This document shows, piece after piece, positions 1 through 5,867 of a DNA stretch of 10,697 bases; positions within the stretch are counted from its first letter, which is position 1; each line of letters starts with the position of its first letter. The notes under the pieces are model-generated. The model saw nothing but the letters and a program-made list of their open reading frames with translations, did not search any database and was not told where the DNA came from. The stretch is taken from positions 1 through 10,697 of the forward strand of contig PBQX02000115.1 in NCBI GenBank assembly GCA_002725175.2. The letters run 5' to 3'. This stretch comes from CACKLF01 sp002725175. Lineage in GTDB: Bacteria > Pseudomonadota > Alphaproteobacteria > Rhodobacterales > Rhodobacteraceae. A program made the translations under genes and the position numbers.

Positions 1-408
1 ATTACCATTTCGTCCCGAGCTATAGCTTCGTAAACAATTAGATCTATTACCATTGTTTTCTTGACATTCAGATCTCCTCAAAGGTGGACACCGATCACCA
101 GTTCTAGCTCTGCGTCCATTAACTTGTACATATTCCGTGCTAGGACCTGAACTACTAGAACTACTAGAACTACTAGATGACTTACTCGATTTTTTCTTTT
201 TTTTACCATACCCTTCTTTTATATTTCCATATAAGCTACCATAATGATAGATATCTCTTCTTCTTCTATAATCACGTCCTCTTAATAGTTTCAAGGATTC
301 TTCTGTTAATCTACGTAATGGTTTAGTATTTCTTTTATATAATGTGAATGATATGATAGATAATAGTAATATGTATAGACATATATAAAAATTGTTGCTT
401 AAATCCAT
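1..408 (-). CDS. Membrane-anchored six-Cys-domain protein, paralogue 1 (3' end outside window)
   Basis: Translating from the ATG at 406-408 gives 136 open residues running off the window edge, so the C-terminus is missing. There is a hydrophobic N-terminal segment (about residues 7-24), then a basic stretch with LTEESLKLLRGRDYRRRR, a Lys-rich and poly-Ser run (about residues 69-86), and the start of a Cys-rich domain (TEYVQVNGRRARTGDRCPP, then a CQENNGNR segment). Each block matches the next gene (438-1409) almost position for position, at protein and DNA level, so the two are tandem duplicates. The Ser run is encoded by a 9-bp repeat near 151-177. The likely topology is a signal anchor with the Cys-rich part on the lumenal or outer side. 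I do not recognise a named family; function unknown, possibly a virion-surface protein. Confidence 0.8.
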   Translation of the reverse strand, partial: MDLSNNFYICLYILLLSIISFTLYKRNTKPLRRLTEESLKLLRGRDYRRRRDIYHYGSLYGNIKEGYGKKKKKSSKSSSSSSSSSSSGPSTEYVQVNGRRARTGDRCPPLRRSECQENNGNRSNCLRSYSSGRNGN

Positions 409-437
409 TAATTATACAAAGAAATATTCTCTAAGAT

Positions 438-1409
438 TTATGGATTGAAAAATCGTCCATCAACATCTGGACCATAATATTTATTTTTATCAATATAGAC
501 TGGTTTATCTACGTATACTATTTTCTCAACTATTTTCTCAACTATTTTCTCTTTTGGAGGTTCTATATCGGGTACTTCTTCCGGATATCGACAATTGGAT
601 TTCATACTATAAATTGTACCCTTCCCCTCGGGTAGTGGAGCAGAATAATTAGAAGCATTCGGATCGGTACACCCAATATAAGTACACAAACTTTGAACAT
701 GATTCCATGTACCAGCTCCTTTGTTATCATTTATTGATGTCATGCCTAATATACTACCAGATTTATCATACATTTTTTCAGCTTGTGACATATCACATGC
801 ATCTATTAATACTACACCTGGTGGTGGTGGCGGCGGTGGAGGCGGTGGTGGTGGTGGTGGCGGTGGAGGCGGCGGTGGTGGTGGTGGAGGTGGATTACAT
901 ATATCACCAGTTGTTTTACACATATCTTTATCTGGTTTCCATTGACAAAAGCGGTTACCGTGGCGAGATGCGCTATAGCTTCTTAAACAATTACCTCTGT
1001 TACCATTGTTTTGTTGACAATCAGACTTTCTAAGAGCTGGACATTGATCACCAGTTTTAGCTCTTCTGCCATTTATCTGTATATATTCCGTTACGGAATT
1101 TTTACTAGAACTAGATGATTTAGATTTGGATGATTTGGATGATTTGGATGATTTAGATTTGGATGATTTAGATTTGGATGATTTAGATTTGGATGATTTA
1201 GATTTAGAACTTCCATAACCTTCATTTATAATTCCATATAATCCACCATACTTAAAAGTATCTTTTCTTCTTCTATAATCACGCCCTCTCAATAATTTTA
1301 ATGAATCTTCAGTTAATACATGTTTAGGCTTACTTCTACTCTTATATAATGTTAATGAGATGAAAAATATAAAAAATATAAACACGTACACATGAATATC
1401 TTTATACAT
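438..1409 (-). CDS. Membrane-anchored six-Cys-domain protein with Ser/Lys and 25-Pro tracts, paralogue 2
   Basis: This 323-residue protein starts at ATG 1407-1409. Order: hydrophobic signal anchor (about 7-22); conserved LTEDSLKLLRGRDYRRR block (32-48); Ser/Lys repeat (67-103); six-Cys domain (106-171, Cys at 123, 131, 141, 155, 164, 171); 25 uninterrupted prolines (173-197). The C-terminal part contains GCTDPNASNY (246-255) followed by a Cys at 273, then a KIVE repeat (288-298) and a Tyr-rich tail. GCTDPxAxNY...C is reminiscent of a short Cys motif I associate with secreted bacterial and giant-virus proteins; this is from memory. The six-Cys domain is shared with 1-408 and 7640-8428. Spacing to the neighbouring upstream paralogue is 29 bases, same strand. 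The stalk-like low-complexity segments suggest a surface or fibre protein; that role is inferred. Confidence 0.85.
   Translation of the reverse strand: MYKDIHVYVFIFFIFFISLTLYKSRSKPKHVLTEDSLKLLRGRDYRRRKDTFKYGGLYGIINEGYGSSKSKSSKSKSSKSKSSKSKSSKSSKSSKSKSSSSSKNSVTEYIQINGRRAKTGDQCPALRKSDCQQNNGNRGNCLRSYSASRHGNRFCQWKPDKDMCKTTGDICNPPPPPPPPPPPPPPPPPPPPPPPPPGVVLIDACDMSQAEKMYDKSGSILGMTSINDNKGAGTWNHVQSLCTYIGCTDPNASNYSAPLPEGKGTIYSMKSNCRYPEEVPDIEPPKEKIVEKIVEKIVYVDKPVYIDKNKYYGPDVDGRFFNP
517..551. repeat. 12-bp tandem repeat encoding KIVE
   Basis: The unit ACTATTTTCTCA occurs almost three times in a row (517-528, 529-540, 541-551 partial) and encodes the EKIV repeat near the C-terminus of the 438-1409 protein. 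Confidence 0.85.
819..893 (-). repeat. Poly-proline tract (25 codons)
   Basis: Twenty-five consecutive Pro codons on the minus strand. The codons are mixed: by hand count 16 CCA, 6 CCG and 3 CCT. The synonymous mixture argues that the tract is kept at protein level and is not a freshly slipped pure trinucleotide. Read on the plus strand it gives a spurious poly-Gly frame. Confidence 0.95.
1114..1207 (-). repeat. Ser/Lys minisatellite
   Basis: Imperfect tandem array of GATTTGGAT / GATTTAGAT blocks, largely with 15-bp periodicity (GATTTAGATTTGGAT), encoding the KSSKS repeat of the 438-1409 protein (about residues 67-100). It is likely to vary in length between relatives. Confidence 0.85.
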
Positions 1410-1432
1410 TAATTAATGGAATAAAATTATTT

Positions 1433-2509
1433 TTATACAGTTGATATTATAGGATATGAAGCCGAATTTGCAACACCACAAGCATTAATTCCACGAACAA
1501 GTCTTAAATATCCTGATTCACCCCAATCCGTTCCCCAGCTGTTTCTAACTATCCAGTAATCAATATTATTTTCGGAACCATATCCAACAATCACAACACC
1601 ATGGTTTGCATTTATAGGTTTACTAGAACAACCAAAAATTCTCTTAGGTATTAAAATACCCGTATCATAAAATTGCCACTGACTTGATGCATCAACAGTT
1701 ACACTGACCGGTCCAACATTAGCAACTGCTTCAGCCAATGCATATTCGTCTCCACTTGGTATGTCAATCCAATTAATGATTTTTGCACCACTACCCTTCT
1801 TTGAAAATTTACAATTTCCTTCGAACCCCATGTATGGATATGATTCTTCTGTATCTATTAGACCATGCTGTTTTTTTATTATATAATCGAAGGCATTATC
1901 CATTACACCACCATTACATCCCAAACAACATTTCTCGTCGTGAATCGTATCATTCTTAACACAATCAATTAAATTTTGTTCACTAAGAGGAATAACTGGT
2001 TTTTGATTAAATATTGCAGTAGCACTTTCAATCGATGCGACTGTTGCAAATGTCCAACATGAACCACAAAGACCTTGATCTTTAATATTTGCAACAACAT
2101 CTTTTTTCCGCCAATCAATTGAGTAAGGAAGAGTAGTTTGCGGCGTGCGTCGCGGCGCTGACTTACGTCGCGCGGGCAATAGTCTTTGATAATTATAAAA
2201 CTCTTCTTTCGTCCAATCTGCAAATGGACTGATTAATTGACTTGTATTAGAATGTTGAAGTTTATTATGACTGTAGATTGTTAATCTGTATGCATATTCT
2301 TCAATACTATTGTATTGTTTGTTATTCGTATGTATAAATTTGTTGAAACTATTTATAACACTATTTACATTATTTTGAACAGTTGTATTAATTCCAACAC
2401 AAGGATAGTAGCTTGAACAACTATGATCTAGTGATTGAGAGCAACATAATTTCATATTTTTAAATTCACTTGAGAAAGCACAAATAAAAAGAATGAATAA
2501 ATTTTTCAT
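1433..2509 (-). CDS. Papain-family (C1A) cysteine protease, cathepsin L-like proenzyme
   Basis: A 358-residue secreted or lysosomal-type thiol protease. It has a hydrophobic signal peptide (about 1-16). A propeptide region with inhibitor I29 character follows (about 53-106, FNKFIHTNNKQYNSIEEY). The mature domain begins near SIDWRKKDVV (130-139). Catalytic residues visible: oxyanion Gln145, nucleophile Cys151 (QGLCGSCWTF), His303 (NHGVVIVGYG) and Asn323 (NSWGTDWG); all are intact. Cysteines typical of the fold are present, including the GCNGG block (197-201). Length fits cathepsin L zymogens, with an unusual N-terminal Cys-rich extension (22-37). The propeptide-mature linker (110-127) is Arg/Pro-rich (PARRKSAPRRTP) and is encoded by a G+C-rich island. 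Expressed divergently from 2575-3465. Possible roles are host protein degradation or virion maturation; these are inferred. Confidence 0.95.
   Translation of the reverse strand: MKNLFILFICAFSSEFKNMKLCCSQSLDHSCSSYYPCVGINTTVQNNVNSVINSFNKFIHTNNKQYNSIEEYAYRLTIYSHNKLQHSNTSQLISPFADWTKEEFYNYQRLLPARRKSAPRRTPQTTLPYSIDWRKKDVVANIKDQGLCGSCWTFATVASIESATAIFNQKPVIPLSEQNLIDCVKNDTIHDEKCCLGCNGGVMDNAFDYIIKKQHGLIDTEESYPYMGFEGNCKFSKKGSGAKIINWIDIPSGDEYALAEAVANVGPVSVTVDASSQWQFYDTGILIPKRIFGCSSKPINANHGVVIVGYGSENNIDYWIVRNSWGTDWGESGYLRLVRGINACGVANSASYPIISTV
2140..2177. repeat. G+C-rich island A (in protease linker)
   Basis: By hand count 30 of 38 bases are G or C, inside an AT-rich gene. It contains CGTCGCG twice (2148-2154 and 2166-2172), the complement of the CGCGACG core seen in other islands. 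It encodes the basic linker between propeptide and mature protease. Confidence 0.6.
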
Positions 2510-2574
2510 TGTACTATTAGTAATACAAAATAGTTCTTAAATCAACATAAATGTTAATTAATATATATTGAAAT
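2510..2574. promoter_or_regulatory. Divergent intergenic promoter region (protease / SDR)
   Basis: A 65-bp AT-rich spacer between two divergent start codons, so it must hold both promoters. It includes TTAATTAATATATATTG just upstream of the 2575 ATG. No proven motif; assigned by position. Confidence 0.45.
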
Positions 2575-3465
2575 ATGAAGATAGATTCTAATACTGTAGT
2601 ATTTATTACTGGTGGTCAACAAGGATTAGGGTATGCGAGTGCAAAACATTTGGCTTCAAAAGGAGCAAGCATTTTTATTGTAGATTTAGATAAAAATAAA
2701 CTAGAGGTAGCAGCGGAACATTTGTGCCGCTGTCAACGCTTCGCAACTTGCAACCCTACCGGTAGTCTGTGGCACGAACAAGTAAAAACGATTTCCCCGC
2801 GACGGGTTGAATATATGGTATGTGATGTTAGTATTCCAGAACAAGTTGAAGCTGCAATTAACAAATGCGTTACAGTATTTAGTAAAATTGACGTTGCATT
2901 AGCTTGTGCTGGAATTGCGACATATTCATGTACTTATAATAAAGCACTAAATGCAGAACTAGATCTAAATATTTGTGAAAGAACAATGAAAGTAAATTTC
3001 TTTGGTTCTTTGCATTTGGCAAAATATGCTTCAAAAGTAATGTCAAAAAACGTTCCAAATGAAAGAAAAGAGAGAGGTTTGATATGTTTGACATCTTCTA
3101 TTTGTGCAACAGAAGGATTGAGTGCATCTACACCATATTCTTGTAGTAAAGCTGCTATAAATGGCATGGTCTTACCAATGTGTCGTGATTTATCCCATTT
3201 AGGTATTAGGATTAATTCAATTAATGCTGGAACAATTGAAACAAACATGCAAATACAAGGAATTAAAGATGGATATGGTGTTGATGATCCAGAACAAATT
3301 AAGAAATTTCAAAAAGATTTTATAGATAGATATTATCCACCAGCTACATATGACAATATTGGTCAAGGAACTCCTGAAGATTTTGCTAAATTTGTAGAAA
3401 GTATTATTGTAAATCCATTCTTAAATGGTGCAGTCTTGAGGATGGATGGTGGTATGAGGATGTAA
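2575..3465 (+). CDS. Short-chain dehydrogenase, HSD17B10 / 3-hydroxyacyl-CoA dehydrogenase type 2-like
   Basis: This 296-residue classical SDR predicts NAD(H)-dependent oxidation of a hydroxyl group. Visible motifs: cofactor loop TGGQQGLG (12-19); Asp37 after the second strand, favouring NAD over NADP; CAG (111-113) in place of NAG; Asn141; and catalytic Ser175, Tyr188 and Lys192 (YSCSK) with the usual Ser-to-Tyr spacing of 13. The C-terminal NPFLNGAVLRMDGGMRM and the middle GMVLPMCRDLSHLGIRI closely match what I recall of mitochondrial HSD17B10, whose substrates include short branched-chain hydroxyacyl-CoAs and steroids. About 25 extra residues (51-77) lie between the second strand and the CDVS strand, coinciding with a G+C-rich DNA island. 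It is followed after 31 bases by another SDR on the same strand. Substrate is not determinable from sequence. Confidence 0.92.
   Translation: MKIDSNTVVFITGGQQGLGYASAKHLASKGASIFIVDLDKNKLEVAAEHLCRCQRFATCNPTGSLWHEQVKTISPRRVEYMVCDVSIPEQVEAAINKCVTVFSKIDVALACAGIATYSCTYNKALNAELDLNICERTMKVNFFGSLHLAKYASKVMSKNVPNERKERGLICLTSSICATEGLSASTPYSCSKAAINGMVLPMCRDLSHLGIRINSINAGTIETNMQIQGIKDGYGVDDPEQIKKFQKDFIDRYYPPATYDNIGQGTPEDFAKFVESIIVNPFLNGAVLRMDGGMRM
2723..2808. repeat. G+C-rich island B (in SDR, extra loop)
   Basis: A G+C-enriched block in an AT-rich gene. It contains the perfect 10-bp palindrome CTACCGGTAG (2756-2765) and the hairpin-like CCCG-CGA-CGGG (2796-2806). The 10-mer CCGCGACGGG (2797-2806) recurs exactly at 6468-6477. 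It encodes residues that have no counterpart in HSD17B10-like enzymes. Confidence 0.6.
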
Positions 3466-3496
3466 TATAAACAGTCTTTGAATAAACTAATATATT

Positions 3497-5326
3497 ATGA
3501 TTAACATAATACAATTTGGAGTAGTAAGTTATATTTCATATTTGTTTTATTGTACGTTTATTAAATACATACGAATTTATCCGGTAGGATATATTGAAAA
3601 AATATCTGAAAAAGTCGTATTAATAACTGGATGTGATAGTGGATTTGGTAAAGAACTTGTATTTTCAGCTTCATCGCTGGGTTTTGAAATTATTGCAGTA
3701 TGCTATACAGAAGCGGGCGCTGCTGAAGTAAATAAAGAAAAAAGATTACGAGCATATAAGAAAATAACAACAGTTGTTGCAGATTTAACAGACGAGGATG
3801 GTAGACATAGTGTAGTAAATACAACTATGGAAATAATAAAAAATCGCGGCTTATATTCAATTGTTAATAATGCTGGTATTTGTATATCTGGTAATATAGA
3901 TTGGCTTCCAACAGAAGTATATCAGAAAACAATGGATTTGAATTTTTTTGCTCCAGTAGTACTAATATACAGACTATTACCAGAATTAAAAAAAGCAAAT
4001 GGTCGTGTTATAAATGTAACAAGTGCTGATGGATTAACAAGTCTACCTAGTATGTCTGCTTATTCTTCGGCAATACATGCTTTAGAATCATTTTCTGATT
4101 CATTGCGTTGCGAAATGCTTGATTTTAATGTGAAAGTTGTTCTGATACAACCAAGTATTACAAAAACACCATTTGCATCTTCTTTTGCGGATAAATGGTT
4201 AACAACCTTTAAAAATGCTGATGAAGGTAGAACGTTAAACTATGGAAACAGTTGGGCTGAAAAAACTCATAGGAAAATAAAAAATAATATACAAAAAGTA
4301 ATAGTTGATGAAAAAGATACCGTTTGGGATATAATGTGTGCACTAACTGTTTCAAATCCACCAAATAGAATTTTAAGTGGATATTTATCAAAAATTATTT
4401 CAATATTATTGAATACAATACCAGACTATGTCAAAGACAGGCTGTTAAACAACATTTTCTTTGCCCGGCGCGCGACGCGCGGCGCACCTCCATATGACTG
4501 CATTTCTCATTTCACAATTATTGTACAAAATTTAGACAAATCATTGGAATGGTATAAAAAAATAGGATTTATAGAAACGGGACCACGCGTAAACAGTTCT
4601 CAGTTTATTAAGGGAGGTGTATATTCTCCACTATTGTTACTGAAAGAAGATGCTTTAATGGTATCACGTACTCAATCTGATACATCTCAATTATGTATAT
4701 TCACATTTGATGTGAACTCGATGGCAAATGAATTAAAAAAATTAGATATTCATCCAGTTAGCTCAAATAAAAGCAGTAATGGATATGATATAGTAAATTA
4801 TAGTGATCCAGATGGATTTAACGTATCTTTTATAGAATTTTCAATGTCATTGTATAATATTTTTATACGTTGTATTAGATTTTTTTACAGAATAAGTGAT
4901 CCACATATGTTTCATATTACATTCAATATTAGTAGTTATAGTAAAGATTATAATGCACTAAAATTAATTGGTTTTACTGATTTACTATTTCACGAACGCG
5001 TCACCGATCCGGCAGTGTGGCCTGTAGTTGCTTTAGTAAAGTTACCAAAGGATAAATTCGTTCTTACATTAGTTGAGTCTAAATCAAACACACATAATAA
5101 AAGTGAATATTCATTGCCAGATACAATAAGTATATCAGTTAAGAATGTTGAGAAAAAAATTGAAAAATTGAAGAAATATGGCCTATTTTGTGAATCTGTA
5201 TCATTAATAAATTATCCAATATTTGGAGATGTTTTGGTTGGCAAAGTGTATGTGAATGGAAATTGTATTGAATTATGTGAGTATATTGGAATGTCATCCT
5301 ATCCTCAACATAATGCTTTACATTAA
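3497..5326 (+). CDS. SDR (retinol/17-beta-HSD-like) fused to two VOC/glyoxalase-like modules
   Basis: This 609-residue fusion has an N-terminal membrane anchor (about 5-25). The SDR domain (about 36-320) resembles the RDH5/HSD17B6 group: TGCDSGFG (44-51), NNAG (124-127), Asn149, Ser176, Tyr189, ESFSDSLRCEM (197-207), and the C-terminal segment typical of that group. The YxxxK lysine is replaced by Ile193 (YSSAI), so activity is doubtful or altered. A short Arg/Ala/Pro linker (323-332, G+C-rich DNA) leads to a first VOC-like module (about 335-449, SHFTIIVQNLDKSLEWYKKIGF...DPDGFNVSFIEF) and a weaker second one (about 470-597, ending NGNCIELCEY). VOC modules usually pair to form a metal or substrate site; His338, Glu447, His473 and Glu592 are candidate ligands. 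I know of no named enzyme with this order. Membrane-associated lipid, steroid or aldehyde metabolism is inferred. Confidence 0.88.
   Translation: MINIIQFGVVSYISYLFYCTFIKYIRIYPVGYIEKISEKVVLITGCDSGFGKELVFSASSLGFEIIAVCYTEAGAAEVNKEKRLRAYKKITTVVADLTDEDGRHSVVNTTMEIIKNRGLYSIVNNAGICISGNIDWLPTEVYQKTMDLNFFAPVVLIYRLLPELKKANGRVINVTSADGLTSLPSMSAYSSAIHALESFSDSLRCEMLDFNVKVVLIQPSITKTPFASSFADKWLTTFKNADEGRTLNYGNSWAEKTHRKIKNNIQKVIVDEKDTVWDIMCALTVSNPPNRILSGYLSKIISILLNTIPDYVKDRLLNNIFFARRATRGAPPYDCISHFTIIVQNLDKSLEWYKKIGFIETGPRVNSSQFIKGGVYSPLLLLKEDALMVSRTQSDTSQLCIFTFDVNSMANELKKLDIHPVSSNKSSNGYDIVNYSDPDGFNVSFIEFSMSLYNIFIRCIRFFYRISDPHMFHITFNISSYSKDYNALKLIGFTDLLFHERVTDPAVWPVVALVKLPKDKFVLTLVESKSNTHNKSEYSLPDTISISVKNVEKKIEKLKKYGLFCESVSLINYPIFGDVLVGKVYVNGNCIELCEYIGMSSYPQHNALH
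4462..4489. repeat. G+C-rich island C (SDR-VOC junction)
   Basis: By hand count 24 of 28 bases are G or C. It contains the inverted repeat GCGCG-CGA-CGCGC (4468-4480). It encodes ARRATRGAPP, exactly the linker between the SDR and the first VOC-like module. Confidence 0.65.
4991..5024. repeat. G+C-rich island G (second VOC-like module)
   Basis: G+C-rich patch encoding HERVTDPAVWPV (residues 499-510). CCGGCAGTGTGGC (5009-5021) resembles CCGGTAGTCTGTGGC in island B (2759-2773), and both carry CACGAAC nearby (4991-4997 and 2773-2779). This is the weakest of the islands. Confidence 0.4.
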
Positions 5327-5349
5327 TTAATATGTAGTTTCTAGTAAAA

Positions 5350-5385
5350 GGTCAGGCTGCTGCGCAGCGGCACGCCAGCTCCCAG
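5350..5385. repeat. G+C-rich island E (intergenic, between convergent genes)
   Basis: In the 73-bp gap between the convergent genes ending at 5326 and 5400, 23 of 29 bases at 5355-5383 are G or C by hand count. It contains the perfect palindrome GCTGCGCAGC (5359-5368). It could also influence transcript 3' ends of both genes, but the hairpin potential is modest. Confidence 0.55.
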
Positions 5386-5399
5386 AAAATGAAGAAATA

Positions 5400-5672
5400 T
5401 TATAAATTATTCTCAAAACAATATTCTAAAAGAATAGAATTTTTCTTTACAAGATATGCATTCCGCTCTTGAAGGATTTTATTTGCCAACCTAAGTTCGG
5501 AAACCTCTCTTCTTAAAAATGCTATTTCTTTTGTTATATTTCCATTTTTTGTTATATTTCCAAATCCTAACATTTTTAAAAGGGGTGATGTTTTAGATAC
5601 TTCCGTGGTAACTACGTTATCATCGTCGTCCACTTCCAAATATACTTCTTCCACGGATTTGTCATTTTCCAT
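5400..5672 (-). CDS. Small acidic leucine-zipper protein
   Basis: The first ATG is at 5670-5672, giving 90 residues; an in-frame TTG further upstream is not a credible start. The N-terminal third is acidic (VDDDD at 14-18). The C-terminal half has leucines at exactly seven-residue spacing (53, 60, 67, 74, 81). Asn lies at the matching core positions 64, 71 and 78, giving LxxxNxxLxxxNxxLxxxNxxL as in bZIP dimerisation helices. No basic DNA-binding region precedes the zipper; instead there is a NITK duplication (39-42 and 45-48). It therefore looks like a dimerisation-only zipper that might form homodimers or pair with a host or viral coiled-coil partner. Divergent from 5709-5867 across 36 bases. 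Function is inferred. Confidence 0.75.
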   Translation of the reverse strand: MENDKSVEEVYLEVDDDDNVVTTEVSKTSPLLKMLGFGNITKNGNITKEIAFLRREVSELRLANKILQERNAYLVKKNSILLEYCFENNL

Positions 5673-5708
5673 ATTATACAAATTTATATAATGTGTTATA
5701 TAATATTA
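5673..5708. promoter_or_regulatory. Divergent promoter region with two TATATAAT boxes
   Basis: This 36-bp spacer between divergent start codons contains TATATAAT and TTATATAAT a few bases apart, reading toward the plus-strand gene. On the minus strand TTGTATAAT abuts the ATG of the zipper gene. The promoter role is inferred from position and composition. Confidence 0.4.
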
Positions 5709-5867
5709 ATGAATCTACCAATGGTTCTAATTGATGAGATCTTTTCTTATTTGGGACCACAGTGTTCGGTATGTAATAAAAAATTAAATCCATGGACGAT
5801 GATCGGATATCCAAGTGTTTATTTATGTGATGAAAAATGCTTTAAACAAACATGTATACATCAATAA
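5709..5867 (+). CDS. F-box-like / Cys-rich mini-protein (52 aa)
   Basis: A complete small ORF from ATG 5709-5711 to TAA 5865-5867. The N-terminus LPMVLIDEIFSYLGP (3-17) resembles the first helix of an F-box (LPxEllxeIfsyL). It is followed by CSVC (19-22) and CDEKCFKQTC (40-49), a CxxC...CxxxC arrangement that could bind zinc. No other reading of 5700-5860 makes a gene. The 3' end overlaps the convergent methyltransferase gene by 7 bases. F-box proteins recruit targets to SCF ubiquitin ligases and are common in large DNA viruses, but here only the start of the motif is present, so the ubiquitin role is speculative. It could equally be a small zinc protein whose hydrophobic helix resembles an F-box by chance. 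Confidence 0.6.
   Translation: MNLPMVLIDEIFSYLGPQCSVCNKKLNPWTMIGYPSVYLCDEKCFKQTCIHQ

Noticed and set aside
707..1033. Plus-strand ORFs across the poly-proline region, including a poly-Gly frame at 721-945
   Set aside because: They are antisense to the well-supported six-Cys gene; the Gly run is just the complement of the Pro codons.
1114..1207. Possible CRISPR-like array because of regular repeats
   Set aside because: Units are 9-15 bp with no spacers and translate in frame as Ser/Lys repeats.
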